Source of the DNA: Candidatus Azambacteria bacterium
GTDB taxonomy: Bacteria > Patescibacteriota > Minisyncoccia > GWC2-36-17 > WO2-46-25
Assembly (NCBI GenBank): GCA_016200965.1
Contig: JACQDT010000042.1
Span: forward strand, 1 to 37,678
Reading direction: 5' to 3'
DNA: 37,678 bases
Shown here: positions 13,795 through 20,366 of the stretch, one piece after another
Position numbering within the stretch: the first letter of the stretch is position 1
How the letters are laid out: each line of letters opens with the position of its first letter
Made by a program: the position numbers and the translations under genes
Notes under the pieces: model-generated
Seen by the model: the letters and a program-made list of their open reading frames with translations, nothing else
Told to the model about the DNA's origin: nothing
The model's database searches: none

Positions 13795-13890
13795 ATGAAA
13801 AGAAACAAGCGGAAAAGACACATTTTTCCATTGTTGCTTTACAAAGCGAACTTCCCCTCTTTCTTTTCCGACCCGGAAAGGGGGTACTAG
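13795..13890 (+). CDS. Basic 31-residue peptide ORF
   Basis: ATG 13795 follows AAAAGGAGGGG. The peptide starts MKRNKRKRHIFPLLLYKANF and ends DPERGY. It lies in a transcript with its own promoter, a hairpin (TTCCTCCG/CGGAGGAA, 13736-13757) and a terminator. It may be a small membrane-active peptide or a leader peptide. Not recognised. Confidence 0.5.
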   Translation: MKRNKRKRHIFPLLLYKANFPSFFSDPERGY

Positions 13891-14008
13891 AGTCATGGGA
13901 GCGAGCCAGTAAGTTAAGTCCGCAGTGAAAAATTCACGAGCGGAAAGTGTTGTGAGCCGAGGATCGAAAAGGCAGAATAGCCGAAGTAGGTCCTCGGCTT
14001 TTTTTATT
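13891..14008 (+). terminator. 3' structured region and terminator of the 13690 transcript
   Basis: A small GTGAA/TTCAC hairpin is followed by an 8-bp stem GCCGAGGA (13956-13963) / TCCTCGGC (13991-13998) with a 27-base loop and then a run of seven T. The loop is large for a terminator, so this may be a structured small RNA end. Confidence 0.65.
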
Positions 14009-14756
14009 GATACTTTTCAGCGGCGTCCCATGCAAGATTAAAAAGAGAGCGTAGCGTGTTGGTTATTTCTTGATGATCAATAATAGCCCCAACCAATTTC
14101 CCTTTTAATGAAATCAAGGCAACTTTATTTCCGTAAATAAGGATGTCGCTATGAATTGGAAACTGACCTTGCGGCAGAATGCGTATATCATTAAGAGGAG
14201 CAATGTCAGAGAATTTCCCGCCTTTTCTTGTGTAGAGCGCGCGCACCTTTATCTTTTTTTGTTGGCGCATAAGAAGCGATTTCCTTAGTTCGTCTTGAGT
14301 AAAAACCCCATATAAATCATCCGAGGAATATATTTCTTCAATCTTTTTATCTTTTGTTTTCAAAAAGTCCTCTTGTATTGCAAGCAACCCTTCCTTGCCT
14401 TCATAGTATTGCACCTTCGGTTTTTCTTCCGCGTATTCATACATGTTCAAAAGTTCCGGGAGCAGATTTTCAAGCGATAGCGCGCTTGCCTTCAGCCGCT
14501 CTTCGCGACGCAGGAGTATGCGTTTGAGTATCGCGGGGTTTTGGGCGGCAAAAAGCGTCGTTTTGTTTTTTTCAAACGTACTCACGAGCCCCATTTTCAT
14601 GAGCGATTCTATTTCCACGTACGTCGTCGCGCGATTCACGCCCGCTTTCTCGGCAATCTTCGTCGCCGTCGCCGGCCCCAATTCCAAAGAAGCAAAATAC
14701 ACCTTCGCTTCTTTCTCTGATAGTCCAAATCGTTCCAAATCTTTTGAGGTGATCAT
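14004..14756 (-). CDS. TrmB-family transcriptional regulator
   Basis: 250 residues with the TrmB layout. A winged helix (LERFGLSEKEAKVYFASLEL, then TATKIAEKAGVNRATTYVEI) is followed by a coiled linker (RREERLKASALSLENLLPEL) and a C-terminal regulatory domain (IHSDILIYGNKVALISLKGK). TrmB proteins usually control sugar or other metabolic genes in archaea and are expanded in CPR bacteria. The ligand is unknown. It starts one base after the PIN toxin stop, so it is co-transcribed with the toxin-antitoxin pair. Confidence 0.9.
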   Translation of the reverse strand: MITSKDLERFGLSEKEAKVYFASLELGPATATKIAEKAGVNRATTYVEIESLMKMGLVSTFEKNKTTLFAAQNPAILKRILLRREERLKASALSLENLLPELLNMYEYAEEKPKVQYYEGKEGLLAIQEDFLKTKDKKIEEIYSSDDLYGVFTQDELRKSLLMRQQKKIKVRALYTRKGGKFSDIAPLNDIRILPQGQFPIHSDILIYGNKVALISLKGKLVGAIIDHQEITNTLRSLFNLAWDAAEKYQ

Positions 14757-14757
14757 G

Positions 14758-15201
14758 TTATGCGCTTGCTCTAAACTTTTGAATGAAATCTTTTGGTTTC
14801 AAGATAACGAGTCCTTTCGCCTCTGCAAATCGAACAACGCCTTCCTCCAGGAAATCATTGTCCATGGTAATAAAATGCGAGGCATACTGCAATGCCGAAA
14901 TCAATATGGGAGCGTCTTTCGGATTGATGATGCGCGCCGCTGTTTTTATCTGTTCTTTTGAAGGGTCGGGAACAATCCGTATCGGAGTGAGTCCGATGAG
15001 AAGAAATAGCTTGTTTGCGAGGTCTTGGCGCGCGCGGAGTTTGACGGTTAATACTCTTGTTGTTTCTTCAAACACGTATGCGTTAATATAAAATGTGAAA
15101 GCGTTTCCCAGCGTGTTTAGTATATAAAAAGAGCCGCCCGTTGAAGAGAGGACGGCTGTCAGCAGTACGCTGGTATCTAAAAAGACATTACTTTTTTCCA
15201 T
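14758..15201 (-). CDS. PIN-domain toxin (VapC-like ribonuclease)
   Basis: 147 residues with acidic PIN-domain residues: FLDTSVLL (Asp9), VFEETTRVL (about 42-50), NPKDAPILISAL (Asp near 95) and FITMDNDFLEE (Asp near 114-116). PIN toxins cleave tRNA or rRNA. It overlaps the small upstream gene by 14 bases, the usual antitoxin-toxin order. Confidence 0.88.
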   Translation of the reverse strand: MEKSNVFLDTSVLLTAVLSSTGGSFYILNTLGNAFTFYINAYVFEETTRVLTVKLRARQDLANKLFLLIGLTPIRIVPDPSKEQIKTAARIINPKDAPILISALQYASHFITMDNDFLEEGVVRFAEAKGLVILKPKDFIQKFRASA

Positions 15202-15367
15202 AACGGCTTCGGTAGAGATCTGCCCTTGTCCGCTTTACTTGGGCGCGTATCTGTTTCCAATTTTTTTCATCAACCGTAAAATCAAGCTCTTTCTTAAGAG
15301 TTTTTTTGAGAAGCGCCAGTTCGGTTTCAAGAGTGAATATTTTCTCCCGGATAACTGATGTTGCCAT
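15188..15367 (-). CDS. Putative antitoxin of the PIN toxin
   Basis: 59 residues from ATG 15367 (MATSVIREKIFTLETELALL). It is helical and basic at the C-terminus (VKRTRADLYRSRYGKK). The earlier ATG at 15379 falls inside the -10 element and is excluded. It overlaps the toxin start by 14 bases. Assignment rests on size, context and overlap rather than on a recognised DNA-binding motif. Confidence 0.7.
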   Translation of the reverse strand: MATSVIREKIFTLETELALLKKTLKKELDFTVDEKNWKQIRAQVKRTRADLYRSRYGKK

Positions 15368-15374
15368 TGTGTGT

Positions 15375-15404
15375 ATCATAACAAATCTGCTCGGCACCGG
15401 TCAA
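15375..15404 (-). promoter_or_regulatory. Promoter of the PIN operon, leaderless start
   Basis: The -35 element is TTGACC (15399-15404), the spacer is 18 bp and -10 is TATGAT (15375-15380). The ATG at 15367 lies about eight bases downstream of the -10, so the mRNA should begin at or next to the start codon. Confidence 0.75.
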
Positions 15405-15409
15405 CGGTT

Positions 15410-15478
15410 GTCAAGGTTCAAGCGAAGCCACATACACTTTGGCTTCTTTTTCCGACAACCCGAACCGTTCTAAATTTT
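15410..15478 (-). pseudogene. TrmB N-terminal remnant
   Basis: A frame without a start codon reads QNLERFGLSEKEAKVYVASL and then stops. It matches residues 6-26 of the intact TrmB protein at 14004-14756 almost perfectly (SKDLERFGLSEKEAKVYFAS...). It ends directly at the promoter of the PIN operon. A second trmB copy was evidently cut here, or the 5' end was duplicated when the toxin-antitoxin pair moved in. Confidence 0.75.
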
Positions 15479-15480
15479 GG

Positions 15481-15933
15481 TTATCGACGGCGTAACTGTT
15501 GCAGCTGTTCCATCAGCTTTTTATGCTCTTCATGCAACGCTTCCCCTTCATCCATAAGTTCCTTGTGCTTGAGGACAACTTCCTGGAATTGCGCCGTATC
15601 CGTCTTTCCCATTCTCACGAGCTCTTTTTGCTCCTCAACCAATTGACGACTTTTTTCTTTCCAAGTTATAAGTTTTTTATCCAAGATCTCGGACCTTTCC
15701 TTGGTGGTTTCGCGTTTTATTCTATCTCCTTCTCCGGTGTGTTCCGGCGTCTTTCCCGGTGGTTCGGTATCGGGACTCGTGATATCTTCCAGTTTTCCGG
15801 GCGGTGGCACTTCCGCGTCTGTAAAAGGCACATTTACCTCCGGGCCTTGCGGGGTTTTTTCAACTTCGTTTTCGCTTTCATCGGGATTCATTTTCGGCCC
15901 CTCCGGCATTTTTGGAAAATCTTCAGGACCCAT
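15481..15933 (-). CDS. Low-complexity Pro/Glu-rich coiled-coil protein
   Basis: 150 residues, not recognised. The first 75 are disordered in character (PEGPKMNPDESENEVEKTPQ, PPPGKLEDITSPDTEPPGKT). The rest is a charged coiled coil (ILDKKLITWKEKSRQLVEEQ, EALHEEHKKLMEQLQQLRRR). No membrane segment. Possibly a scaffold or partner-binding protein. It lies between the TrmB remnant and the antitoxin-like gene. Confidence 0.65.
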   Translation of the reverse strand: MGPEDFPKMPEGPKMNPDESENEVEKTPQGPEVNVPFTDAEVPPPGKLEDITSPDTEPPGKTPEHTGEGDRIKRETTKERSEILDKKLITWKEKSRQLVEEQKELVRMGKTDTAQFQEVVLKHKELMDEGEALHEEHKKLMEQLQQLRRR

Positions 15934-15939
15934 ATGTTT

Positions 15940-16137
15940 TTAGAAACTGAATTGTTTGAACAGTTTTTCTTGCGGAACGATCTTTTTTTGTTTGACTTCT
16001 CCCCGAGCTTCCCGGATGTCCGCTAGATTTTCAAAGTACGCAAAAAAACCACGGAAACGACGGTCAAGTTTTTTGAGCCGCAGATACTCCGTCTTTACTA
16101 TAGAAACCCTTTCTCTTGTTGGTAGGGTGGCAGACAT
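15940..16137 (-). CDS. Orphan antitoxin-like protein
   Basis: 65 residues. VSIVKTEYLRLKKLDRRFRG followed by FENLADIREARGEVKQKK and PQEKLFKQF resembles small antitoxins found beside RelE or PIN toxins in CPR genomes; this recollection is of the pattern, not a checked match. No toxin gene follows, only the low-complexity protein. It either lost its partner or acts in trans. Confidence 0.6.
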   Translation of the reverse strand: MSATLPTRERVSIVKTEYLRLKKLDRRFRGFFAYFENLADIREARGEVKQKKIVPQEKLFKQFSF

Positions 16138-16143
16138 ACGGCA

Positions 16144-16172
16144 AGCATATCACGCGCAAAAACAAAAATCAA
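16144..16172 (-). promoter_or_regulatory. Promoter of the 16137 gene, leaderless start
   Basis: The -35 element is TTGATT (16167-16172), with a 17-bp spacer and -10 TATGCT (16144-16149). Six bases separate the -10 from the ATG at 16137. Confidence 0.75.
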
Positions 16173-16217
16173 ACGATTACCCATTTATTGTAATAATCAT
16201 GCATGAGCGCCGGAATA

Positions 16218-17195
16218 TCACTCAAAGATGCCGAGGTCTTTCATTTTTTGACGGTAGCGTTTCATCACCTCTTTGTTTTTCGGGCGGGGATGATGCAGGG
16301 CTATCACGGCGTCGTTTGCGGCAAAATGCGACGCATCTCCGCCTGCGGCGATTTTTTTGGAGAGCCGCGCCATTTGCCACGTTTTGCACGCCCTTTCAAC
16401 CATGCCGCCGAATGTGCCAGAAAGCGTTTTTTCAATCGCTGTTTTTATGAACACGAGCGCGCCGTTTGCACCGGGAAGATGCGCGCTTGGCGTTGTATGC
16501 GCCGCGTCGTCGGGTCCGGATAGAAATTCTTTCATCCATTTGTTTTTGGCGAGAAATTGGCGGAATTCCGTTTCGCCAAAAAAAGGAATCGCTTCCGCAA
16601 ACATATGGGCGGATGCGATGTTTTTGACGGGAATGTCGGCGTCGGGCGTCGCGAAATAGTTAAAGCACAGCTTGTCTTTCCCAGATCGGACAGAGCGTTC
16701 TGTGCGCCTGCCGAATAATTCCGATAATATAAGGGCGCCGGCTCGCGCGGTCCATATTCTCCTTTCTTGCGCGACGCAGAATACATCAACGTCGCTTTTT
16801 TTTGTGGCGTTTCCGAAGGCGACGGAGCCGGTAATCGCGGCGGCTTTTATGAAAGGCATTGCTTGCAACAGGAAAAGGACCGCCCGCGCGCCGCGTATTT
16901 TACGCGCCGATGTCTTTGCGCGCGTTATGCTTTCCTCAAGAGAGGTCGCGGATCGTTCAAGCAGGCACCATCCGTTTTCCACGGAAACAAATCCCGCGCG
17001 CGCGAGCGCGGCAAGAGTTGTTTTTATTTCGGTGATCGAAAGATGTCCTCCGTTATGCGCGCCCAGATACGTGCGGATGCGCGTTGAGTGTAAGGCGCGC
17101 AAGGATTCCGCCCACGCGAGCGCAAGGGCGGAAATAATTGCATTACTTTGCGACTGCAGGCGCGGTTTGAGATTGTGTTTTATCAAGGATGGCAA
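16218..17195 (-). CDS. Nucleotidyltransferase-fold protein
   Basis: 325 residues. The N-terminal third looks like a winged helix (LSITEIKTTLAALARAGFVS). The core has the polymerase-beta-type nucleotidyltransferase signature AAAITGSVAFGNATKKSDVD followed by VFCV, i.e. GSxAxG...SDxDxxxV with two metal-binding Asp. The C-terminus is helical and basic. The substrate is unknown; tRNA, protein AMP transfer or antibiotics are all possible in this fold. The start is a TTG at 17195, inside the 3' end of the preceding gene (53-base overlap). No better start is visible until residue 113. Confidence 0.75.
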   Translation of the reverse strand: MPSLIKHNLKPRLQSQSNAIISALALAWAESLRALHSTRIRTYLGAHNGGHLSITEIKTTLAALARAGFVSVENGWCLLERSATSLEESITRAKTSARKIRGARAVLFLLQAMPFIKAAAITGSVAFGNATKKSDVDVFCVAQERRIWTARAGALILSELFGRRTERSVRSGKDKLCFNYFATPDADIPVKNIASAHMFAEAIPFFGETEFRQFLAKNKWMKEFLSGPDDAAHTTPSAHLPGANGALVFIKTAIEKTLSGTFGGMVERACKTWQMARLSKKIAAGGDASHFAANDAVIALHHPRPKNKEVMKRYRQKMKDLGIFE

Positions 17196-18444
17196 AAATC
17201 ATTTCTTTTGAAGTCGCGACGACGAAGTATTTGTCCGAGAGCGCCCAGTCAAGCGATACGTCCGGTTGGGGCATGTTGAGATAGCGCTTGGTGAAATCAA
17301 GATAGGTGTTGGAAGAAAACGCAACCGTCGCCGGCTTCACGTACGCTTTTTGGATGTACAGCCCGGCGAGGTCGTCAAGCGCGCTGGCTTCCCATGCAAG
17401 CGCCGCGGTTTTCACTTCGTCTTTATGCGAGGTCGCGGCGGCCAATCCATAGCGGAATGCACTTCCATTTTTGTATCCGATGAATTCGGACTGCGAGAAG
17501 GATTGCGCGAGTGATTGCGGGACGGTAAAGCCGATCAGCTGGCCGATTTCAGAAAGAGAAAGGTATTTCTTTTCCGTCGCGGAAGAAATCCTTACCAAAT
17601 ATCTAAGTGTCGCTTTTTGCGCGGTGATTTTTGTGTTTTCGGCCTGCAGTTTCGCCAACAGCGTGGTCTTATCCATCGTGGCAATTTCTATGGTGACCGT
17701 CTGGTCAAGCGAAAGGACGGCTTGAGGTATTGTAGGCTCGGTCACGACAGGCGTCGGCTCAGGTTGCGCCTCCGGAGCCGGCTGCGGTGGCACGACCACC
17801 GCGGGAGTAGAAGTGGCCTCGGCGGGCGTGGATGTGGAAGTGGGTTCCGTCACGACAGGCGTCGGCTCAGGTTGCGGCTCCGGAGCCGGCTGTGGCTCGG
17901 GCGTTGGTTTAACCATCACAGGCGTCGGCTCCGGAGCCGGCTCGGGGGCGATAACGGCCGCAGGAGCCGGCGGAGGGGTCTTCATGAAAATCCACCAATA
18001 GCCGAACCCTCCTCCCGCCAAAAGAAGAAGTAAGATGGCAAGAAGCGTTATCGTGGTTGTGTTGAATGCCTTGCGTTTTGTGGGTATGTAAATTTGAAAT
18101 TGCTGTTTCTCTTCATCGGGGGTCTTCATGTCGGACTTCGGGAATGAGAATGGCTGGTCGCGCTCAAGAGGCGGCATTCCCGGGACAACCGGCTCGCGGT
18201 ACACATCCGATCCGTTCGGCTTGGCAGTTGCGGGCGGAGCGGGCGGCGGAGGGATGTATTCGGCAAACGGTTTTTTCACCGCTTCTTCTTTCGCGGCTGT
18301 GGCAGGGTCGGTTTTTGCTTGCGCGACATCTCCCTCCATGGTGTGAGTGAGAAATCTGCGGCTGTCCCCTGTTACAGGAAGCTCTCCCGGTGCGCCAGGA
18401 CCGGTGTTTTTTGCTCCCGCCTCACCTTGTTTTTCGTCTTGCAT
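17143..18444 (-). CDS. Single-span membrane protein with Pro/Glu-rich repeats
   Basis: 433 residues from ATG 18444. A Pro-rich cytosolic part (YIPPPPAPPATAKP) precedes one membrane span (ITLLAILLLLLAGGGFGYWW). A long PE-repeat stalk then contains two copies of a PEPTPVVTEPT block. The C-terminal globular domain of about 170 residues (LRYLVRISSATEKKYLSLSE, LDWALSDKYFVVATSKEMIF) is unrecognised. The stalk suggests it spans the cell wall. Pro/Glu tracts make this gene prone to slippage. Its 3' end overlaps the nucleotidyltransferase gene. Confidence 0.78.
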   Translation of the reverse strand: MQDEKQGEAGAKNTGPGAPGELPVTGDSRRFLTHTMEGDVAQAKTDPATAAKEEAVKKPFAEYIPPPPAPPATAKPNGSDVYREPVVPGMPPLERDQPFSFPKSDMKTPDEEKQQFQIYIPTKRKAFNTTTITLLAILLLLLAGGGFGYWWIFMKTPPPAPAAVIAPEPAPEPTPVMVKPTPEPQPAPEPQPEPTPVVTEPTSTSTPAEATSTPAVVVPPQPAPEAQPEPTPVVTEPTIPQAVLSLDQTVTIEIATMDKTTLLAKLQAENTKITAQKATLRYLVRISSATEKKYLSLSEIGQLIGFTVPQSLAQSFSQSEFIGYKNGSAFRYGLAAATSHKDEVKTAALAWEASALDDLAGLYIQKAYVKPATVAFSSNTYLDFTKRYLNMPQPDVSLDWALSDKYFVVATSKEMIFAILDKTQSQTAPAVAK

Positions 18445-18566
18445 ATCCAGTATATCAACTTCCAGAACCCAACGCCTTCCGGCGAGACCCTGCGAAGCGT
18501 ACATTAAAAAGTTTGTGACCTTGTATTGTTTTCATGTGGATGTCTATGGCGTTGGGCGGCATGCAT

Positions 18567-18658
18567 GTGTTCTTCTCTATTACTGCAGTCAGTAGCGGTA
18601 AACGGACATACTGCTCTCTGCTTTTGATATGCTTTGCATTGTATGAAGAGAAGAACAC
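18567..18658. repeat. Intergenic inverted repeat
   Basis: A perfect 12-bp inverted repeat GTGTTCTTCTCT (18567-18578) / AGAGAAGAACAC (18647-18658) encloses about 68 bases with TACTGCAGTCAGTA-like symmetry. It lies in the 280-base gene-free stretch between the Pro/Glu-rich protein and the small RNA. No ORF, promoter or terminator is evident in the rest. Confidence 0.55.
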
Positions 18659-18725
18659 GCTGGAAGTTGTATTACTAGGCATGCGTTATGAGAAATTAAT
18701 GGTGCTTTTATTATATCTCTTTTAA

Positions 18726-18876
18726 TAAAAAAGAAGAAGTCCCAAGCAGTTGCAAGGGACTTCACATTTTGGTGGACCTAATCGGTCCTATGATTTGGAG
18801 CGATGTTTAGCTCCGTGTAAAAGTGCATGAGGCGCGCTTGGTATTTTGAGAATTAAACTACATTGCTCGCCTCTGT
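18726..18876 (-). ncRNA. Small RNA of about 145 nt with own promoter and terminator
   Basis: Transcription from the promoter at 18882-18909 would give an RNA with helices GAGGCG/CGCCTC (closing, 18829-18873), GGAGC/GCTCC (18803-18824) and GGACC/GGTCC (18771-18790). It ends in the terminator stem GAAGTCCC/GGGACTTC (18736-18763) followed by TTCTTCTTTTTT. There is no ORF with a ribosome site. It does not match the 4.5S, 6S, tmRNA or tRNA patterns I know. Confidence 0.65.
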
Positions 18877-18881
18877 GTATA

Positions 18882-18909
18882 AGTATAGCGCCCCCATAGC
18901 GCGCGTCAA
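18882..18909 (-). promoter_or_regulatory. Promoter of the small RNA
   Basis: The -35 element is TTGACG (18904-18909), with a 16-bp spacer and -10 TATACT (18882-18887), about ten bases from the first helix of the RNA. Confidence 0.75.
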
Positions 18910-18940
18910 ACGCAAGCTGTGGATAACTCCTCCTTCGCAC

Positions 18941-19681
18941 TTACTCCTTTAGCGATCGCAAAAGGAATTCAAATACCTTTTTTTGATAGCCGGCAACGGC
19001 GGGATTTTCAATGACGAATGCGATTTTTTTCGTGAAGTCAACGAATGCAATGGTATTGTTGTAAATGAATTGGCTTATGCCGAACTCCATTACATCAAAG
19101 TCCGCAGGGATTATTTTAGAAACGCATTCAATACGATTTTTGAACGGTCTGTTACGCAATCCAGCGTTTGTGATGACGAACCGTTCAATCTGTTTCTTAT
19201 TGATAGCTGCTCGGTACGCATCAGAAACGTACCGATCAATGCTCAGAGATGGCGCATACCCGTCGTACCGATAAAAAGTACTGCCTTTCGGCAATGATGC
19301 CAACTCCTCCCACACTTTTGCTATATCTTTGCCGCGATAGACCCGTATGCCCATATCATCCGTATCGGGCTTCTCGCGTTCCGCGCATTTCTGAAAATGC
19401 GCAGTGAACGTCTTCCGGCTTGTCCTGTAAACGTCCAGCATTCTCTTGGCACCAGTAACGTGATACATAACTCGTCGTTTTTGCTTACGGGATGCGATAA
19501 GATTTTTCTCCATGAGACCGACCAAAAGACGGTATACTGCCGGGCGGGTCAGACCGGAAAATCGCGCAATGGCGCTTACATTCAAATCGCCATGCGCGTC
19601 CATGGCAAGCCATACCTTCGCTTCGCGCAGGGTAAGACCTGCAACGGTTAGTATTTGAGGAGTCAGTTGCTGTATGTCCAT
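18941..19681 (-). CDS. TrmB-like winged-helix regulator
   Basis: 246 residues from ATG 19681. A winged helix (LTLREAKVWLAMDAHGDLNV, then ARFSGLTRPAVYRLLVGLME) precedes a domain with GIRVYRGKDIAKVWEELASL and FYRYDGYAPSLSI. This domain resembles the C-terminal half of TrmB-type CPR regulators. It is diverged from the TrmB protein at 14004. The gene is divergent from 19793, so it may control that gene. Confidence 0.75.
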   Translation of the reverse strand: MDIQQLTPQILTVAGLTLREAKVWLAMDAHGDLNVSAIARFSGLTRPAVYRLLVGLMEKNLIASRKQKRRVMYHVTGAKRMLDVYRTSRKTFTAHFQKCAEREKPDTDDMGIRVYRGKDIAKVWEELASLPKGSTFYRYDGYAPSLSIDRYVSDAYRAAINKKQIERFVITNAGLRNRPFKNRIECVSKIIPADFDVMEFGISQFIYNNTIAFVDFTKKIAFVIENPAVAGYQKKVFEFLLRSLKE

Positions 19682-19792
19682 ATGTACCAAATAATTACAC
19701 ATTTATATTTTTTCTGCAAGCTTTCCAGAGAGATAGTAGGGTTAAGGGGAGATCTTTGAAAATTAACCATACAACGAATAAGGAGGCTTACT

Positions 19793-20311
19793 ATGTCTAA
19801 TGAATCAGCGAAGAAATCGGACCTTTCCATTACTTCCCTTGCTGAATCTCTCGTCAAAGCACACTTCCTTGACGGGGTAAACAAAAGAATCACCGATAAA
19901 CTATTCCCTGTTCCTGACAGGATAGGGAACGACTATATGGTGTATGGCTTCAGAGGAAGCTTTCTTTTTGAAGAAGTAATCAGGCAAATACGGGCGGAGG
20001 GGCATGAACCAGCCAACTCTCATGAGTTAGCACTTTGGAGGGACTGGGATAGGTCAGGTATCGTTGTAGCGCTAGGATCTATTGTATATATAGACGAAGA
20101 ACACGAAGGATATACATATGGGAAGACAGATAAAGGAGCTGTTTGCTATGTCTTCAACCAATATATCCATGATGTTCCTCATGCTTTGATGCTCATAAGT
20201 GAACACGACGATGCCGCCCGCAATGACCAGTATCTTAGTATCACATCGTTGAGAGAACCTCTTACTGACTACTGCCGCTTCCTCGCCGTTCGCAAGCCCT
20301 CCGGTCTTTGA
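19793..20311 (+). CDS. Hypothetical 172-residue protein
   Basis: Not recognised. ATG 19793 follows AAGGAGGCTTACT. The N-terminal 50 residues are helical (SITSLAESLVKAHFLDGVNK). The rest is mixed, with Trp/Asp-rich and Tyr-rich parts (ALWRDWDRSGIVVALGSIVY, EHEGYTYGKTDKGAVCYVFN). No signal peptide or membrane segment. It is divergent from a TrmB-like gene and ends at a strong plus-strand terminator. Confidence 0.72.
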   Translation: MSNESAKKSDLSITSLAESLVKAHFLDGVNKRITDKLFPVPDRIGNDYMVYGFRGSFLFEEVIRQIRAEGHEPANSHELALWRDWDRSGIVVALGSIVYIDEEHEGYTYGKTDKGAVCYVFNQYIHDVPHALMLISEHDDAARNDQYLSITSLREPLTDYCRFLAVRKPSGL

Positions 20312-20330
20312 TTCTTTGGGGATGTATATT

Positions 20331-20366
20331 GAGCCCTTGCCATATTTATGGCAAGGGCTTTTTTTA
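20331..20366 (+). terminator. Intrinsic terminator after 19793-20311
   Basis: A perfect 12-bp stem GCCCTTGCCATA (20333-20344) / TATGGCAAGGGC (20347-20358) followed by seven T. It overlaps the stop codon region of pnp on the other strand. Confidence 0.9.

Noticed and set aside
17515-18033. Arg/Gly-rich plus-strand frame of 172 codons
   Set aside because: Antisense of the Pro/Glu repeat tract in the membrane protein; the repeats alone keep the frame open.
18771-18800. tRNA-like end in the small RNA (GGTCCACCA)
   Set aside because: The apparent T-arm has a five-base loop and lacks TTCRA; no cloverleaf forms.
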